A stretch of 64,000 bases of DNA, taken from NCBI GenBank assembly GCA_017404145.1, contig JAFRCW010000045.1, forward strand, positions 30,544-94,543, in the 5' to 3' direction. The notes beneath the pieces were generated by a model, which saw only the letters and a program-made list of their open reading frames with translations, did not search any database and was not told the origin of the DNA. Source of the DNA: Ruminococcus sp. (lineage in GTDB: Bacteria > Bacillota > Clostridia > Oscillospirales > Acutalibacteraceae). Below, piece after piece: positions 17,866 through 25,824 of the stretch; position 1 is the stretch's first letter; the number at the start of each line of letters is the position of its first letter. The position numbers and the translations under genes were made by a program.

Positions 17866-18615
17866 ATGTTATCCATCGTCTTTTTTCTTCTGAGTATCAT
17901 CCCTTCCGTACTGTTATGCGTTCTGCTCAAAAGACGCCATCGGGAGGATTTGTTTTACAAAAAGACCTGTAACATTACGTTTGTTGTCGGCTTGCTCTGC
18001 GTGCTTCCGATCGTCGCGGTCTCCGGCACGCTGTATATCTTGAATTTCGTCCTCAAACTGACCGTATTCAAAGGTATCCCTGTTCTGGTATATCAAGCGA
18101 TCTACAACTTCATCGTGCTGGCGCTTGCCGAAGAAGTTGTCAAATATGTCTCGTTTCGTCTGATCATCAAAAAACGAAACGCCGCGTATTCATGGGCGGA
18201 TATTGTCGCCGTGATGGTCATTCTCGGCGCCGCCTTCGGACTGAGCGAGGATATTCCTTACGCCGTCGGCGCGGACGCGATCACGATGCTGGTGAGAGGC
18301 TTTACCATGGGTCATGTCAGCTACGGCTTCCTCATGGGCTGGTTTTACGGCAAAAGTCTTTCTTCCGGCAAAAAGCGCTTCAAAGTAATTGCCGTGATCC
18401 TGCCGTGGCTGCTGCACGGAGTATATGATTTTTCGCTGTCTCCCGATCTGATTGCATGGAACGATAATCTGGTCATCATATCGTTATTGATGGCGTTGAT
18501 CGACGTCGCGCTGGTTGTTTTGACAATCATTTTCTTTGTGCGTTCCCGCAAGAAGGAACGGTACAACACCTCGTTGACAGAAGGTCCTAAAGAGCCTGCA
18601 GCGTCAACCGTCTGA
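17866..18615 (+). CDS. PrsW-family intramembrane metalloprotease
   Basis: The 249-residue protein has about seven TM helices and the PrsW motifs in order: E89-E90 in 'ALAEEVVKY', 'GAAFGLSEDIPYA' (121-133), H150 in 'MGHVSYGF' and H184 in 'WLLHGVYDF'. PrsW in Bacillus cleaves an anti-sigma factor at site 1; relatives sit in the CPBP/APH-1-like superfamily. No anti-sigma factor gene adjoins it, so the target is unknown. AAAGGAGAG precedes the ATG. Confidence 0.82.
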   Translation: MLSIVFFLLSIIPSVLLCVLLKRRHREDLFYKKTCNITFVVGLLCVLPIVAVSGTLYILNFVLKLTVFKGIPVLVYQAIYNFIVLALAEEVVKYVSFRLIIKKRNAAYSWADIVAVMVILGAAFGLSEDIPYAVGADAITMLVRGFTMGHVSYGFLMGWFYGKSLSSGKKRFKVIAVILPWLLHGVYDFSLSPDLIAWNDNLVIISLLMALIDVALVVLTIIFFVRSRKKERYNTSLTEGPKEPAASTV

Positions 18616-18879
18616 TCGGATGAAAACAGCATAGGCGAACGATATGCGGCACATTGTCTGCTGCAAAAGAATCGGTGATAACACAGCTGCGTCGAGGACG
18701 ATTCCCATATTCGCACAGAAGATAACCCCTTTCCCCGATACTGCCAAGAAGGCAAAAAACGACAAATTCCGAAATTATAATTCTGTTTCAGAATTTTAGC
18801 AACCAATACATATGATAAAATAATATTTGTTACGGCAGTCTCAGCCGCAATGAAAAATGACACTTAAGGAGAAATCAAA

Positions 18880-19536
18880 ATGAAATTTGAAAACGCTTAC
18901 AAAGGCGTCAAGAGAATCTTCTCAGCGGAAATTCTCTCCCTGATCTATGCCGTCACGCTCGGCTGCGGTCTGATCTTCGGTTTAGCTACTTCAATAGCGG
19001 CTGCAGAAAGCAGCGAAGGCATTTTTGTGATTTTCGGCACTCTCTCGCTCGTTCTGATGATCGGCGGCGGCGTCATCGGCATCATCGCTTTCATCCTCAA
19101 GATCGTCGGTATTTCCAATGCCGCCAAAGATGAACCCGCGTTCAGCACTGCCTTGGCGTTCATCTTTATCTCGATCGTTCTGCTCTGTACCAACGTGGTT
19201 TTCCAGACTGTCAGCCCGCTGGTTGCGGATATCTCCAACACTGTGGTAAAGTGCTGTGAGCTTGCCTGCACCCTTTTCATCATCCAGGGCGTCATCAATC
19301 TGGCAAACCGGTGCAACAATGCGGATATGGTTCGCAAGGGCAACAACATTTTCAAAGTCATCCTCGCCATCTATACGCTGATCATTATCGCACATATCAT
19401 GGTCGCCATCTTCAGAGCAAACCCTGTGACCGCGTCTATTGCTCTGATCCTGATGATCACCGCTATGGTGCTTGCCATCGTTCAGTATCTTATGTTCCTT
19501 TCTTTCCTCGCGAAAGCGAAAAAGATGCTCGCTTGA
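18880..19536 (+). CDS. Hypothetical multi-TM membrane protein
   Basis: The protein has 218 residues and about six hydrophobic helices, with small polar loops. It begins 'MKFENAYKGVKRIFSAEIL' and ends 'FLSFLAKAKKMLA'. AAGGAG lies 8 nt before the ATG and a terminator follows directly, so it is a single-gene unit. No family was recognised. The 265 bp before it hold no clear gene; a weak TATGAT is present near 18811. Confidence 0.55.
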   Translation: MKFENAYKGVKRIFSAEILSLIYAVTLGCGLIFGLATSIAAAESSEGIFVIFGTLSLVLMIGGGVIGIIAFILKIVGISNAAKDEPAFSTALAFIFISIVLLCTNVVFQTVSPLVADISNTVVKCCELACTLFIIQGVINLANRCNNADMVRKGNNIFKVILAIYTLIIIAHIMVAIFRANPVTASIALILMITAMVLAIVQYLMFLSFLAKAKKMLA

Positions 19537-19550
19537 TCAACCGATTTCTC

Positions 19551-19579
19551 AGCCGTCCGAATTTCGGACGGCTTTTTTT
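19551..19579 (+). terminator. Rho-independent terminator
   Basis: The stem AGCCGTCCGA / TCGGACGGCT is followed by TTTTTTT, 15 bp past the stop of the membrane-protein gene. Confidence 0.85.
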
Positions 19580-19685
19580 ATACAAAACAGACAAAAACGC
19601 GCCGTGATCTTTGTGCGTTCTTCACGGCGTTCTTATGGTATAATACATACAGATATCCCCTATCAAACCGCAAAGAGGAAACCGT

Positions 19686-20567
19686 ATGAAAAACCCGTTT
19701 AAAAAATGGAACAAAAAGCGTCAAGCAGAAGAAACGATCCCGCCTGTCACAGAGGAGCCTAAATCAGAACAGATCGCGGAAGAATCCGCCCCTCTTCCCG
19801 CGGACAAGTCCGGGGACGACGGCTTCACCGAATGGGCGCGCACCCAAACCCGCGGCGGGATCGAACGGCGCGAGCGCAACGATATTTTTGAAGCGTACTC
19901 GGTCTTCGGTACGGACACAGAGGGAAATCTTCTCGTCCGGCTCTATCACCGATATCCCGAACACGAAAAGGAATTCTCGCTCTCCTACAGCCGCAAACTC
20001 AGCTTTGAAGAATTCAACCGCAGGCTGCTCACAGAGCTCGACCGCGGCGATCTGAAATTTTCAAAATACCTCTCCTGTATCGAAAAGGCTCATCCCGATA
20101 AGAACAGTGAGGCAGCCGGAGAGCTGAGCGAATCCGATGAAGCGATCCTGCGCGATTTCTGTGAAGCGGCGGATATCCTGCAAAACAAAACCTATCTGCA
20201 TTCGGGAAGTGTGTTTCGCTGTGAGTGTGAGAGCGCGGTCGGCGCAGAGAGGCTCAACCTGTGGTTTCGCAGACCTCTCCCCTATGACGCGCTTGACGAA
20301 GAGATCGGCGGCGTCAAAAAAGACCTCATCGACGGCTTTGACATTGACAATCTCTGGATCATGGGCATCTTCAACCGTCTCAGAGAACGCTGCGGCAAAA
20401 TACAGGTGTGGCGGCTGACCTCTGAATGGACGATCGAACAGGAATCGCTCTGTCTTTTTGCCGCACAGGAATTTCCCGGGCTCGGGGGCATTCTCCTTAT
20501 CGCTGTGGGCGAGGCGGACAGCTTCAAACACTTCGGCTTCTACTCTCTCGACTTCTCCAAAAAATAA
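19686..20567 (+). CDS. Hypothetical cytosolic protein
   Basis: The 293-residue soluble protein has no signal peptide or TM helix. The first 60 residues are Lys/Glu/Pro-rich and probably disordered; the rest is a mixed alpha/beta domain ending 'GFYSLDFSKK'. No family was recognised. A TATAAT lies about 45 bp upstream, with GAGG before the ATG. A shared bidirectional terminator separates it from the convergent PPC-domain gene. Confidence 0.55.
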   Translation: MKNPFKKWNKKRQAEETIPPVTEEPKSEQIAEESAPLPADKSGDDGFTEWARTQTRGGIERRERNDIFEAYSVFGTDTEGNLLVRLYHRYPEHEKEFSLSYSRKLSFEEFNRRLLTELDRGDLKFSKYLSCIEKAHPDKNSEAAGELSESDEAILRDFCEAADILQNKTYLHSGSVFRCECESAVGAERLNLWFRRPLPYDALDEEIGGVKKDLIDGFDIDNLWIMGIFNRLRERCGKIQVWRLTSEWTIEQESLCLFAAQEFPGLGGILLIAVGEADSFKHFGFYSLDFSKK

Positions 20568-20580
20568 ACGCACAATACAA

Positions 20581-20605
20581 AACCGCCTGCGCAATACAGG
20601 CGGTT
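20581..20605. terminator. Bidirectional terminator
   Basis: A perfect 9-bp stem, AACCGCCTG / CAGGCGGTT, lies between convergent genes ending at 20567 and 20613. Confidence 0.75.
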
Positions 20606-20612
20606 ACATTTT

Positions 20613-21047
20613 TCATTCAAAGTCCCAGATGCGGATGCCGAGCTCTTCAACATATTTTCTGCCGATACAGCCCTCCGCGGGGGTCAGGACGATCTCTCCC
20701 GTCAGACCTATCGTCGCCTCCAGAAGATGACCGGAAAGGACCTCCGGTTTATTCCCCTCGCCGTGAAAAGCAAAGGACGCGTGGGCATGGATGTAGGGCT
20801 TGTCCTCATAAAACGTCACGTTGCCGTCTAAGGACACCAGCTCAAGCAGACAGTACAGCTCTCTCCGGCGGTAAACCTTGTGATCGAAGTCAAACACGCC
20901 GACTTTCGCGCTCTCACATCCGCCGATCCCCTGTATCTGCGCGGTTTTGATACGCTCCTTTTCACATACGCTGATCAGTGATCCTATGATCTCGTCGCCT
21001 TTGTCAAGACGTACATAATACTTTTCACCGAATTTTCTGTATTCCAT
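20613..21047 (-). CDS. PPC (DUF296) domain DNA-binding-like protein
   Basis: The protein has 144 residues, starting at the ATG at 21047 (MEYRKFGEKYYVRL) behind AAGGAG. The PPC/DUF296 fold is indicated by 'LDKGDEIIGSLISVCEKERI', 'GIGGCESAKVGVFD', 'SLDGNVTFYEDKPYIHAHAS' (about residues 73-92, with the His-x-His metal-like motif) and 'GHLLEATIGLTGEIVL'. Plant relatives bind AT-rich DNA with an added AT-hook; bacterial stand-alone versions have no known role. Confidence 0.8.
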   Translation of the reverse strand: MEYRKFGEKYYVRLDKGDEIIGSLISVCEKERIKTAQIQGIGGCESAKVGVFDFDHKVYRRRELYCLLELVSLDGNVTFYEDKPYIHAHASFAFHGEGNKPEVLSGHLLEATIGLTGEIVLTPAEGCIGRKYVEELGIRIWDFE

Positions 21048-21213
21048 ACGCTTCTCCTTTGCTTTTACGTCGGTTTGTTTCCTGCCTTTACAGTATATCA
21101 CATCCGTGAGGATGTGTCAAAACAAATTGGATCCTCTCTCCTTTACATTTTTCTGTTTCTGTAGTAAAATCATAGTAAACCATAACGCCTCCGCAGAATT
21201 CAGGTGACAGAAT

Positions 21214-21462
21214 ATGAAAAAGCTTCATTTATTTCATTCAGCAGGAAAAGACCGCCCGCGCAAGAGACGGTTCGAAACAGCTTCCTTCGATCCCGAAAAG
21301 CAGTATCCCGCGATCCGATGTTCCATCTGTACGGGAGAAAAGGTCGCGGGCTTTCGGAATAACGACGGCTCCTTTACGGAGGTCATGCTGATCCGTTCTC
21401 CCAAGGATGAGCAGGAGTTCAAAGAACTGTACGGCATCGATCAGCTCAAAACCGAATACTGA
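21214..21462 (+). CDS. Conserved small protein with CSICTGE motif
   Basis: The 82-residue protein has a basic N-terminus then 'YPAIRCSICTGEKVAGF' (about residues 31-47) and 'EFKELYGID'. I recall this 'RCSICTGE.VAGF' protein as widespread in Clostridia, often mis-annotated as aspartate dehydrogenase because of chance similarity; it is far too short for that. The Cys pair could bind metal. AGGTGA lies before the ATG, and it forms a likely operon with the next gene (17-bp gap). Confidence 0.6.
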   Translation: MKKLHLFHSAGKDRPRKRRFETASFDPEKQYPAIRCSICTGEKVAGFRNNDGSFTEVMLIRSPKDEQEFKELYGIDQLKTEY

Positions 21463-21479
21463 GAATACGGAGCAATAAA

Positions 21480-21929
21480 ATGAATCTGAAACCATATGAC
21501 GGAAAACGCGTCAGAATCTTTGAAAAAAACGGAGAGTGCTTTGAAGGGATCTGTGACTACTGCGGCAAGGAATACTGCATGCATGAGTTCGGACAAGAGG
21601 AAGAGTGTCTGCAAATTGCTAACTTTCTGTTCTTTAAGAACAATATCCGAAGCGTCGAAGTGATCGAATCCTATCAAGATCCCTTCGGCAGTCTGGAGAA
21701 GTTGAATTTTCAAGACGGCGTCGACAGTATCGCCGATGAGCTGTTCTGTGAAGAAGAGGAGCACATCTTGCGTATGCTCAAATGTCTGACATACTCTCTG
21801 ACGCCGGATCACGACAGCCGGCACATCGACAAAAAAGCGCTCGCCGAAATCCTGCTGGAATTGCGGGATACCGATATCAGCGACATTTGTCAAAAAGAAA
21901 TCACAGCCATCCTCAAGCAATTAGGATGA
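21480..21929 (+). CDS. Hypothetical protein with Sm-like N-terminus
   Basis: Of 149 residues, 1-60 ('PYDGKRVRIFEKNGECFEGI') form a likely small beta-barrel resembling LSm/SH3-like folds, with 'CDYCGKEYCMHEFG'. The remaining ~85 residues are helical and acidic. The fold suggestion is by eye only. GGAG lies before the ATG, directly after the small CSICTGE protein gene, and a terminator follows. Confidence 0.5.
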   Translation: MNLKPYDGKRVRIFEKNGECFEGICDYCGKEYCMHEFGQEEECLQIANFLFFKNNIRSVEVIESYQDPFGSLEKLNFQDGVDSIADELFCEEEEHILRMLKCLTYSLTPDHDSRHIDKKALAEILLELRDTDISDICQKEITAILKQLG

Positions 21930-21960
21930 ACCTTCCTCCCATTATCATCACACAGTGAAA

Positions 21961-21987
21961 CCGCCTGTTTTCACAGGCGGCTTCTTT
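21961..21987 (+). terminator. Rho-independent terminator
   Basis: Stem CCGCCTG / CAGGCGG with loop TTTTCA, followed by CTTCTTTTA. It is 32 bp past the preceding plus-strand gene. Confidence 0.75.
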
Positions 21988-22027
21988 TATGGGGGTTATC
22001 TATTCAAAATCAAGGAAGAAGGCTGTT

Positions 22028-22888
22028 TTACTGATAATCGCTGATCCCGGACAGATCGCTGATATTCAAAAGGCTGAGCTTGTCGCCGGGGATAGCGGGA
22101 TAAGAACTGCCGGAATCGATGACGCCCTGCTTCCGGATGTCGACGCTGAGCTTGTTGTTATCGTCAACGATCACTGTGCCGTAGGAATAGCTGTTTTTAT
22201 ACGCTGTATAAAGGCAGAGGCAGCCGTTTTGATCGAGATAAGCGGTAGCGTGAGATGTGCTGATCTTGCCGAGGCTTGTCAGCTCGCTGTCGCCGATCAT
22301 ATAGATCTTATCATAGGCCTTTGCTTCATCCTTCCCATAGGACAGCACCAGCACTTTGCCCTCGATACCGTCTAGCTTGGTGACTGCGTAACCGTTCGCG
22401 CCGCTCGAAGTGATCACGTTTTTGAGAACTTCATAGGTGGTGGAGCCGGTCTCGACCTGAGTAGGCTCTTCGGTAGGCTGAGTCGGCTGCTCGGTGGGCT
22501 TCGGAGCGGGAGCTTCCGTAGGATCTGTAGGCTTCGGAGCAGGTGCCTGAGTCGGCGCTTGGGTCGGCGCTTGGGTCGGCGCTTGTGTGGGTTTCTGTGT
22601 CGGCGCCTGTGTAGGAGCCTGCGTGGGCTTTTGGGTCGGCTTTTGAGTCGGCGCCTGTGTGGGAGCTTGCGTAGCCTGCTCTGTGGGAGCGGTGGAAGCC
22701 GTCTCGGAAACGATCTGTGTCGCGGTCGTCGGAACGGAAGGCTCTTCTGCGTTTGCGCTGACGCAAGCAGTGATGACAACAGCGGAGGCTGCCGCTACGG
22801 TAGCGAGTACTAATGATGCGATGAGTATTTTAATATTGTTCTTTTTGGTATTGTCCTTTTTCATATGGTTCATATTGTTGTTCTTCAT
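22028..22888 (-). CDS. Exported or membrane-anchored protein with Thr-Gln-Ala/Lys-Pro repeat linker
   Basis: The start is the ATG at 22888 behind AAGGAGAGATCATC, giving 286 residues. Residues 1-17 are Asn/Lys-rich, followed by a hydrophobic helix (about 18-45) acting as signal or anchor. A long linker of 'APTQ'/'KPTQ' tetrapeptides covers about 65-145. The C-terminal ~140 residues ('GSTTYEVLKNVITSSGANGY') form an unrecognised beta-rich domain. Linker style matches the dockerin amylase. A possible promoter, TTGTCA-17-TATAGC, lies near 22980-23010. Confidence 0.6.
   Translation of the reverse strand: MKNNNMNHMKKDNTKKNNIKILIASLVLATVAAASAVVITACVSANAEEPSVPTTATQIVSETASTAPTEQATQAPTQAPTQKPTQKPTQAPTQAPTQKPTQAPTQAPTQAPTQAPAPKPTDPTEAPAPKPTEQPTQPTEEPTQVETGSTTYEVLKNVITSSGANGYAVTKLDGIEGKVLVLSYGKDEAKAYDKIYMIGDSELTSLGKISTSHATAYLDQNGCLCLYTAYKNSYSYGTVIVDDNNKLSVDIRKQGVIDSGSSYPAIPGDKLSLLNISDLSGISDYQ
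22540..22680. repeat. 12-bp coding repeats for the APTQ/KPTQ linker
   Basis: Tandem degenerate 12-bp units (minus strand reading GCn-CCn-ACn-CAA and AAA-CCn-ACn-CAA variants) encode the tetrapeptide linker. Such arrays vary in copy number by slippage. Confidence 0.7.
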
Positions 22889-23084
22889 GATGATCTCTCC
22901 TTTTCTTTTTGATGGAATCCTTTTTTTGATTGTTTCATCGTCTCGGATTTGTGTTTGTTTTTCCTCTCGACTGTGGCTATAGCATAACATACCCACTATG
23001 ACAAGATAGGGACAAAAATACGGACAAATTTAATTTTTTTAAAAATTTTTTCAAAAGCCCTTTTTTCTGCCGTACAATCCGATA

Positions 23085-23113
23085 TTTACTTTTTGTGAAA
23101 CGTCGTATATAAT
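23085..23113 (+). promoter_or_regulatory. Promoter of the alarmone synthetase-TCS operon
   Basis: TTTACT (23085-23090) and TATAAT (23108-23113) are 17 bp apart, 36 bp upstream of the chosen ATG. Confidence 0.7.
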
Positions 23114-23148
23114 AGGGATATGTGATCATTGGACGAAGGATGAAGCAT

Positions 23149-23757
23149 ATGAATGAAAAAGATTTGAAATTCTACGGTATCTACGCAAAGAGGCTGACAG
23201 AAATCGAACAGATCCTTTTCACAGAGATCCGCTCGATGCTCGACAGCGTCAGCACCGATCCCGAGACCGCTCTCGCCGAGCATCTCAAAACTCGCATCAA
23301 GGATTCGGATAGTCTGAGAGAAAAGCTCAGAAGATTTGATCTTCCCGAGACCGCCCAAGCAGGGTTGAATCATCTCTCGGACATCGTTGGCGCGCGGATC
23401 ATCACCCATTTCGTCGGCGACATCTATACCGTGCTGGATATGATCGAAAAAAGCGACAAGTGGCAGCTCGTTGTCACGAAAGACTATATCGCCTCCCCGA
23501 AGCCCAACGGTTACCGCAGCCTGCACACACTCCTGCGTATGCCCTTCGGCTGCGGCGGTATTTCCACTATCGACGTTGAGATCCAGCTGCGTACCATCGC
23601 GCAGGATTGCTGGGCGAGTCTGGAGCATCAGCTCAAATATAAGAAAACCATCCACAACACCAACCTGATCGTCAGCGAGCTCAAGCGGTGCGCCGACGAA
23701 ATGGCGTCCACCGATCTCTCGATGCAGACCATCAGAGATCTGATCCGGAATACATAA
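23149..23757 (+). CDS. Small alarmone synthetase-like (RelA/SpoT-domain, (p)ppGpp synthetase)
   Basis: The 202-residue single RelA_SpoT synthetase domain lacks HD, TGS or ACT domains. Motifs include 'DIVGARIITHFVGDIYTV', 'YIASPKPNGYRSLHTLLRMP' (G-loop-like Y-S-L-H) and 'VEIQLRTIAQDCWASLEHQL' with the catalytic E/Q region. It should make ppGpp-type alarmones from GDP/GTP and ATP. I start at the ATG at 23149, 8 nt after GAAGGA, rather than the GTG at 23122. It leads an operon with a two-component system (13-bp gap), an interesting pairing. Confidence 0.88.
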   Translation: MNEKDLKFYGIYAKRLTEIEQILFTEIRSMLDSVSTDPETALAEHLKTRIKDSDSLREKLRRFDLPETAQAGLNHLSDIVGARIITHFVGDIYTVLDMIEKSDKWQLVVTKDYIASPKPNGYRSLHTLLRMPFGCGGISTIDVEIQLRTIAQDCWASLEHQLKYKKTIHNTNLIVSELKRCADEMASTDLSMQTIRDLIRNT

Positions 23758-23770
23758 AAGAGGAAACCAT

Positions 23771-24439
23771 ATGAAAATACTTTACGCGGAAGATGAAAGA
23801 CAGCTCTCGGTAGCTGTCACGGAAATACTGAAAATGGAAGGCTTTGAGGTCACCTCTGTCTACGACGGCGCGCAGGCGCTGAACGCCGTCAGAAACGACT
23901 ACTTTGACGCCGTAGTGCTGGATATTATGATGCCCGTCATGGACGGTATCGAGGTACTGCAGAAAATGCGCGAGGAAGGAAACTACACCTCGGTGCTGAT
24001 GCTGACCGCCAAGGCGACCGTCAACGACAGGATCACCGGTCTCTCCTCCGGCGCAGACGACTATCTCTCGAAGCCCTTCGCGATGAAAGAGCTGGTCGCA
24101 AGACTCAACTCGATGATCCGACGCAACACCGGCTACCGTCACTCGATCATCAAAGCCGCCAATATCGAGCTGGACACCAACTCCTGTGAGCTGAAATCCG
24201 ATAAGGGCAGTCTCAGGCTCAACAATACCGAAGCGGAGCTTCTCGCCTTCTTCATCAAAAACCCCGACGCTTTTCACACCGCATCCGAAATCAATATCCA
24301 GGTCTGGAGAGGAAAGGAAAGCCCCGAGAAGGCGCAGCTCTACGCCTTCTATCTGAAAAACAAGCTCAGACAGATCCACTCTGATCTGAATATCATCATT
24401 GAACAGGACGCTTATGCGCTCAAAGAGGAAACCATATGA
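23771..24439 (+). CDS. OmpR-family response regulator
   Basis: The 222-residue protein has a receiver domain (1-118) with acidic pocket 'YAEDE', phospho-acceptor Asp in 'VVLDIMMPVMDG' (about 49-60), Thr in 'LMLTAKA' and Lys in 'LSKPFAM'. The C-terminal winged helix (about 128-220) is divergent: 'NTEAELLAFFIKNPD' replaces the usual 'T..E..LL..L..n.g'. AGAGGAAACCAT precedes the ATG. The stop overlaps the kinase start (ATGA). Confidence 0.9.
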   Translation: MKILYAEDERQLSVAVTEILKMEGFEVTSVYDGAQALNAVRNDYFDAVVLDIMMPVMDGIEVLQKMREEGNYTSVLMLTAKATVNDRITGLSSGADDYLSKPFAMKELVARLNSMIRRNTGYRHSIIKAANIELDTNSCELKSDKGSLRLNNTEAELLAFFIKNPDAFHTASEINIQVWRGKESPEKAQLYAFYLKNKLRQIHSDLNIIIEQDAYALKEETI

Positions 24440-25683
24440 GAAAGCTGCGCAGAAAAATCGTTCTCGCCGCCTTCGCCTCCACCGCGGTCATCTTTCTGCT
24501 GACGATCATCGTGATCGGATCGGTGCTTCATTTTCAGATGATACGCCGCGCAGATCTGATGACCGAAGTGATCGACGAATACGGAGACGCGATCCCGTCG
24601 AAAGAAACGCTGGCAAAATCAAAATCCGCCGTCAATCTCTACCTATATGACTTTGACGAAGAAACCCGCTACAAAATGCGTTATTTCACCGTCAGCTACC
24701 GTGACGGTGAAGCGATAGCGGACACCAGCCATATCACCATCAGCTCCGACGATGCGATCGATATCGCGGATCATATTTTGCTCGATTTTTCCTCCACGGG
24801 GTACTATCAGGACTATCGTTACCGTGTCTCCGAAAAGACCAACTCGGTCATCGCGCTCGACTGGTCGGCGGAGCTGGAATCGCTTCGCGCGATGATGCTG
24901 ATGATCTCGCTGATCGCGGTTTTATTCGTCATCGCGATCACGATACTGTTCTACTTCTTCTCCAAACGCGTGGTGCGTCCCTTCGAAGAGAACGCCAAAA
25001 TGCAGAAGCAGTTTATCACCGACGCGAGCCACGAGCTGAAGACCCCGCTCGCCATCATCTCCGCGAATGCCGAGGTTCTCGCCTATAAGGACGGCGAAAA
25101 CGAATGGATCAGCAATATCACCGAACAGGTGGAACGGATCGGCGGACTGATCAACGAGCTTTTGACCCTCAACCGTCTGGAGGAGATCGATCAGAACATC
25201 GATATCCGTTCCGTCGATCTGAGCAAAATCGCGGAGAATACCTGCGCCGACTTTGAAGAGGTTTTCAAAGCCAAAAACGCGGCGGTTACGAAAGAGATCG
25301 ACGATAACGTCGTCATCAATGCCAATCCCGATCAGATGAAACGGCTCTTCTCCGTACTGGTAGAAAACGCCGCCAAGTATGTCAGCGAAAGCGGCGCTTT
25401 TACTCTCAGGCTCAAAAAGGATCTGCGCCATACGACGCTCTCGGTATTCAACACCTGTGAGATCGACCCGAGCGTTGACTATAAGCTGTTGTTCGACCGC
25501 TTCTACCGTCCCGATCTCTCCCGCACCTCCCAGACAGGCGGTCACGGCATCGGACTCTCCATCGCCAAGCGTATCGCTGTTCTCCATAACGGCAACATCG
25601 AGGCAATCCCCCGCGACGACGGTCTGACCTTCAACGTCACCCTTTCCAACCGTCTGAAAGCCGACAAAAAAGAAATCTCGTAA
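24436..25683 (+). CDS. Sensor histidine kinase (partner of the OmpR-type regulator)
   Basis: The 415-residue protein has TM1 at about 10-32, a ~120-residue extracellular sensor region, TM2 at about 156-178, then HisKA with 'DASHELKTPLAIISANAEVL' (His near 201) and HATPase with 'LVENAAKYVSESG' (N box) and 'GGHGIGLSIAKR' (G2 box). No canonical HAMP is obvious between TM2 and HisKA, where only ~20 residues are available. The stop is followed by a strong terminator. The stimulus is unknown. Confidence 0.9.
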   Translation: MRKLRRKIVLAAFASTAVIFLLTIIVIGSVLHFQMIRRADLMTEVIDEYGDAIPSKETLAKSKSAVNLYLYDFDEETRYKMRYFTVSYRDGEAIADTSHITISSDDAIDIADHILLDFSSTGYYQDYRYRVSEKTNSVIALDWSAELESLRAMMLMISLIAVLFVIAITILFYFFSKRVVRPFEENAKMQKQFITDASHELKTPLAIISANAEVLAYKDGENEWISNITEQVERIGGLINELLTLNRLEEIDQNIDIRSVDLSKIAENTCADFEEVFKAKNAAVTKEIDDNVVINANPDQMKRLFSVLVENAAKYVSESGAFTLRLKKDLRHTTLSVFNTCEIDPSVDYKLLFDRFYRPDLSRTSQTGGHGIGLSIAKRIAVLHNGNIEAIPRDDGLTFNVTLSNRLKADKKEIS

Positions 25684-25695
25684 TAACGTCAAAAG

Positions 25696-25722
25696 GGCTG
25701 ACCGAAAAACGGTCAGCCTCTT
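25696..25722 (+). terminator. Terminator of the alarmone synthetase-TCS operon
   Basis: A perfect 9-bp stem GGCTGACCG / CGGTCAGCC with an AAAAA loop, then TCTTTG. Confidence 0.8.
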
Positions 25723-25790
25723 TGTATGATAATACCGGTTTCTAATATCGAATATATTATAACAACCGTCTTTATATTTTTCTATACAGC

Positions 25791-25818
25791 AACAGCGCCG
25801 TATGCTTACGGCGCTGTT
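25791..25818. terminator. Terminator of the phosphorelay operon
   Basis: A perfect 12-bp stem AACAGCGCCGTA / TACGGCGCTGTT with a 4-base loop, 7 bp past the minus-strand kinase stop. The T-rich side (ATTTCTTT) is on the plus strand, so it may act on both strands. Confidence 0.65.
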
Positions 25819-25824
25819 ATTTCT

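Noticed and set aside
22540..22680. CRISPR-like tandem repeat
   Set aside because: Units are 12 bp without spacers and are in frame with a Thr/Pro linker.
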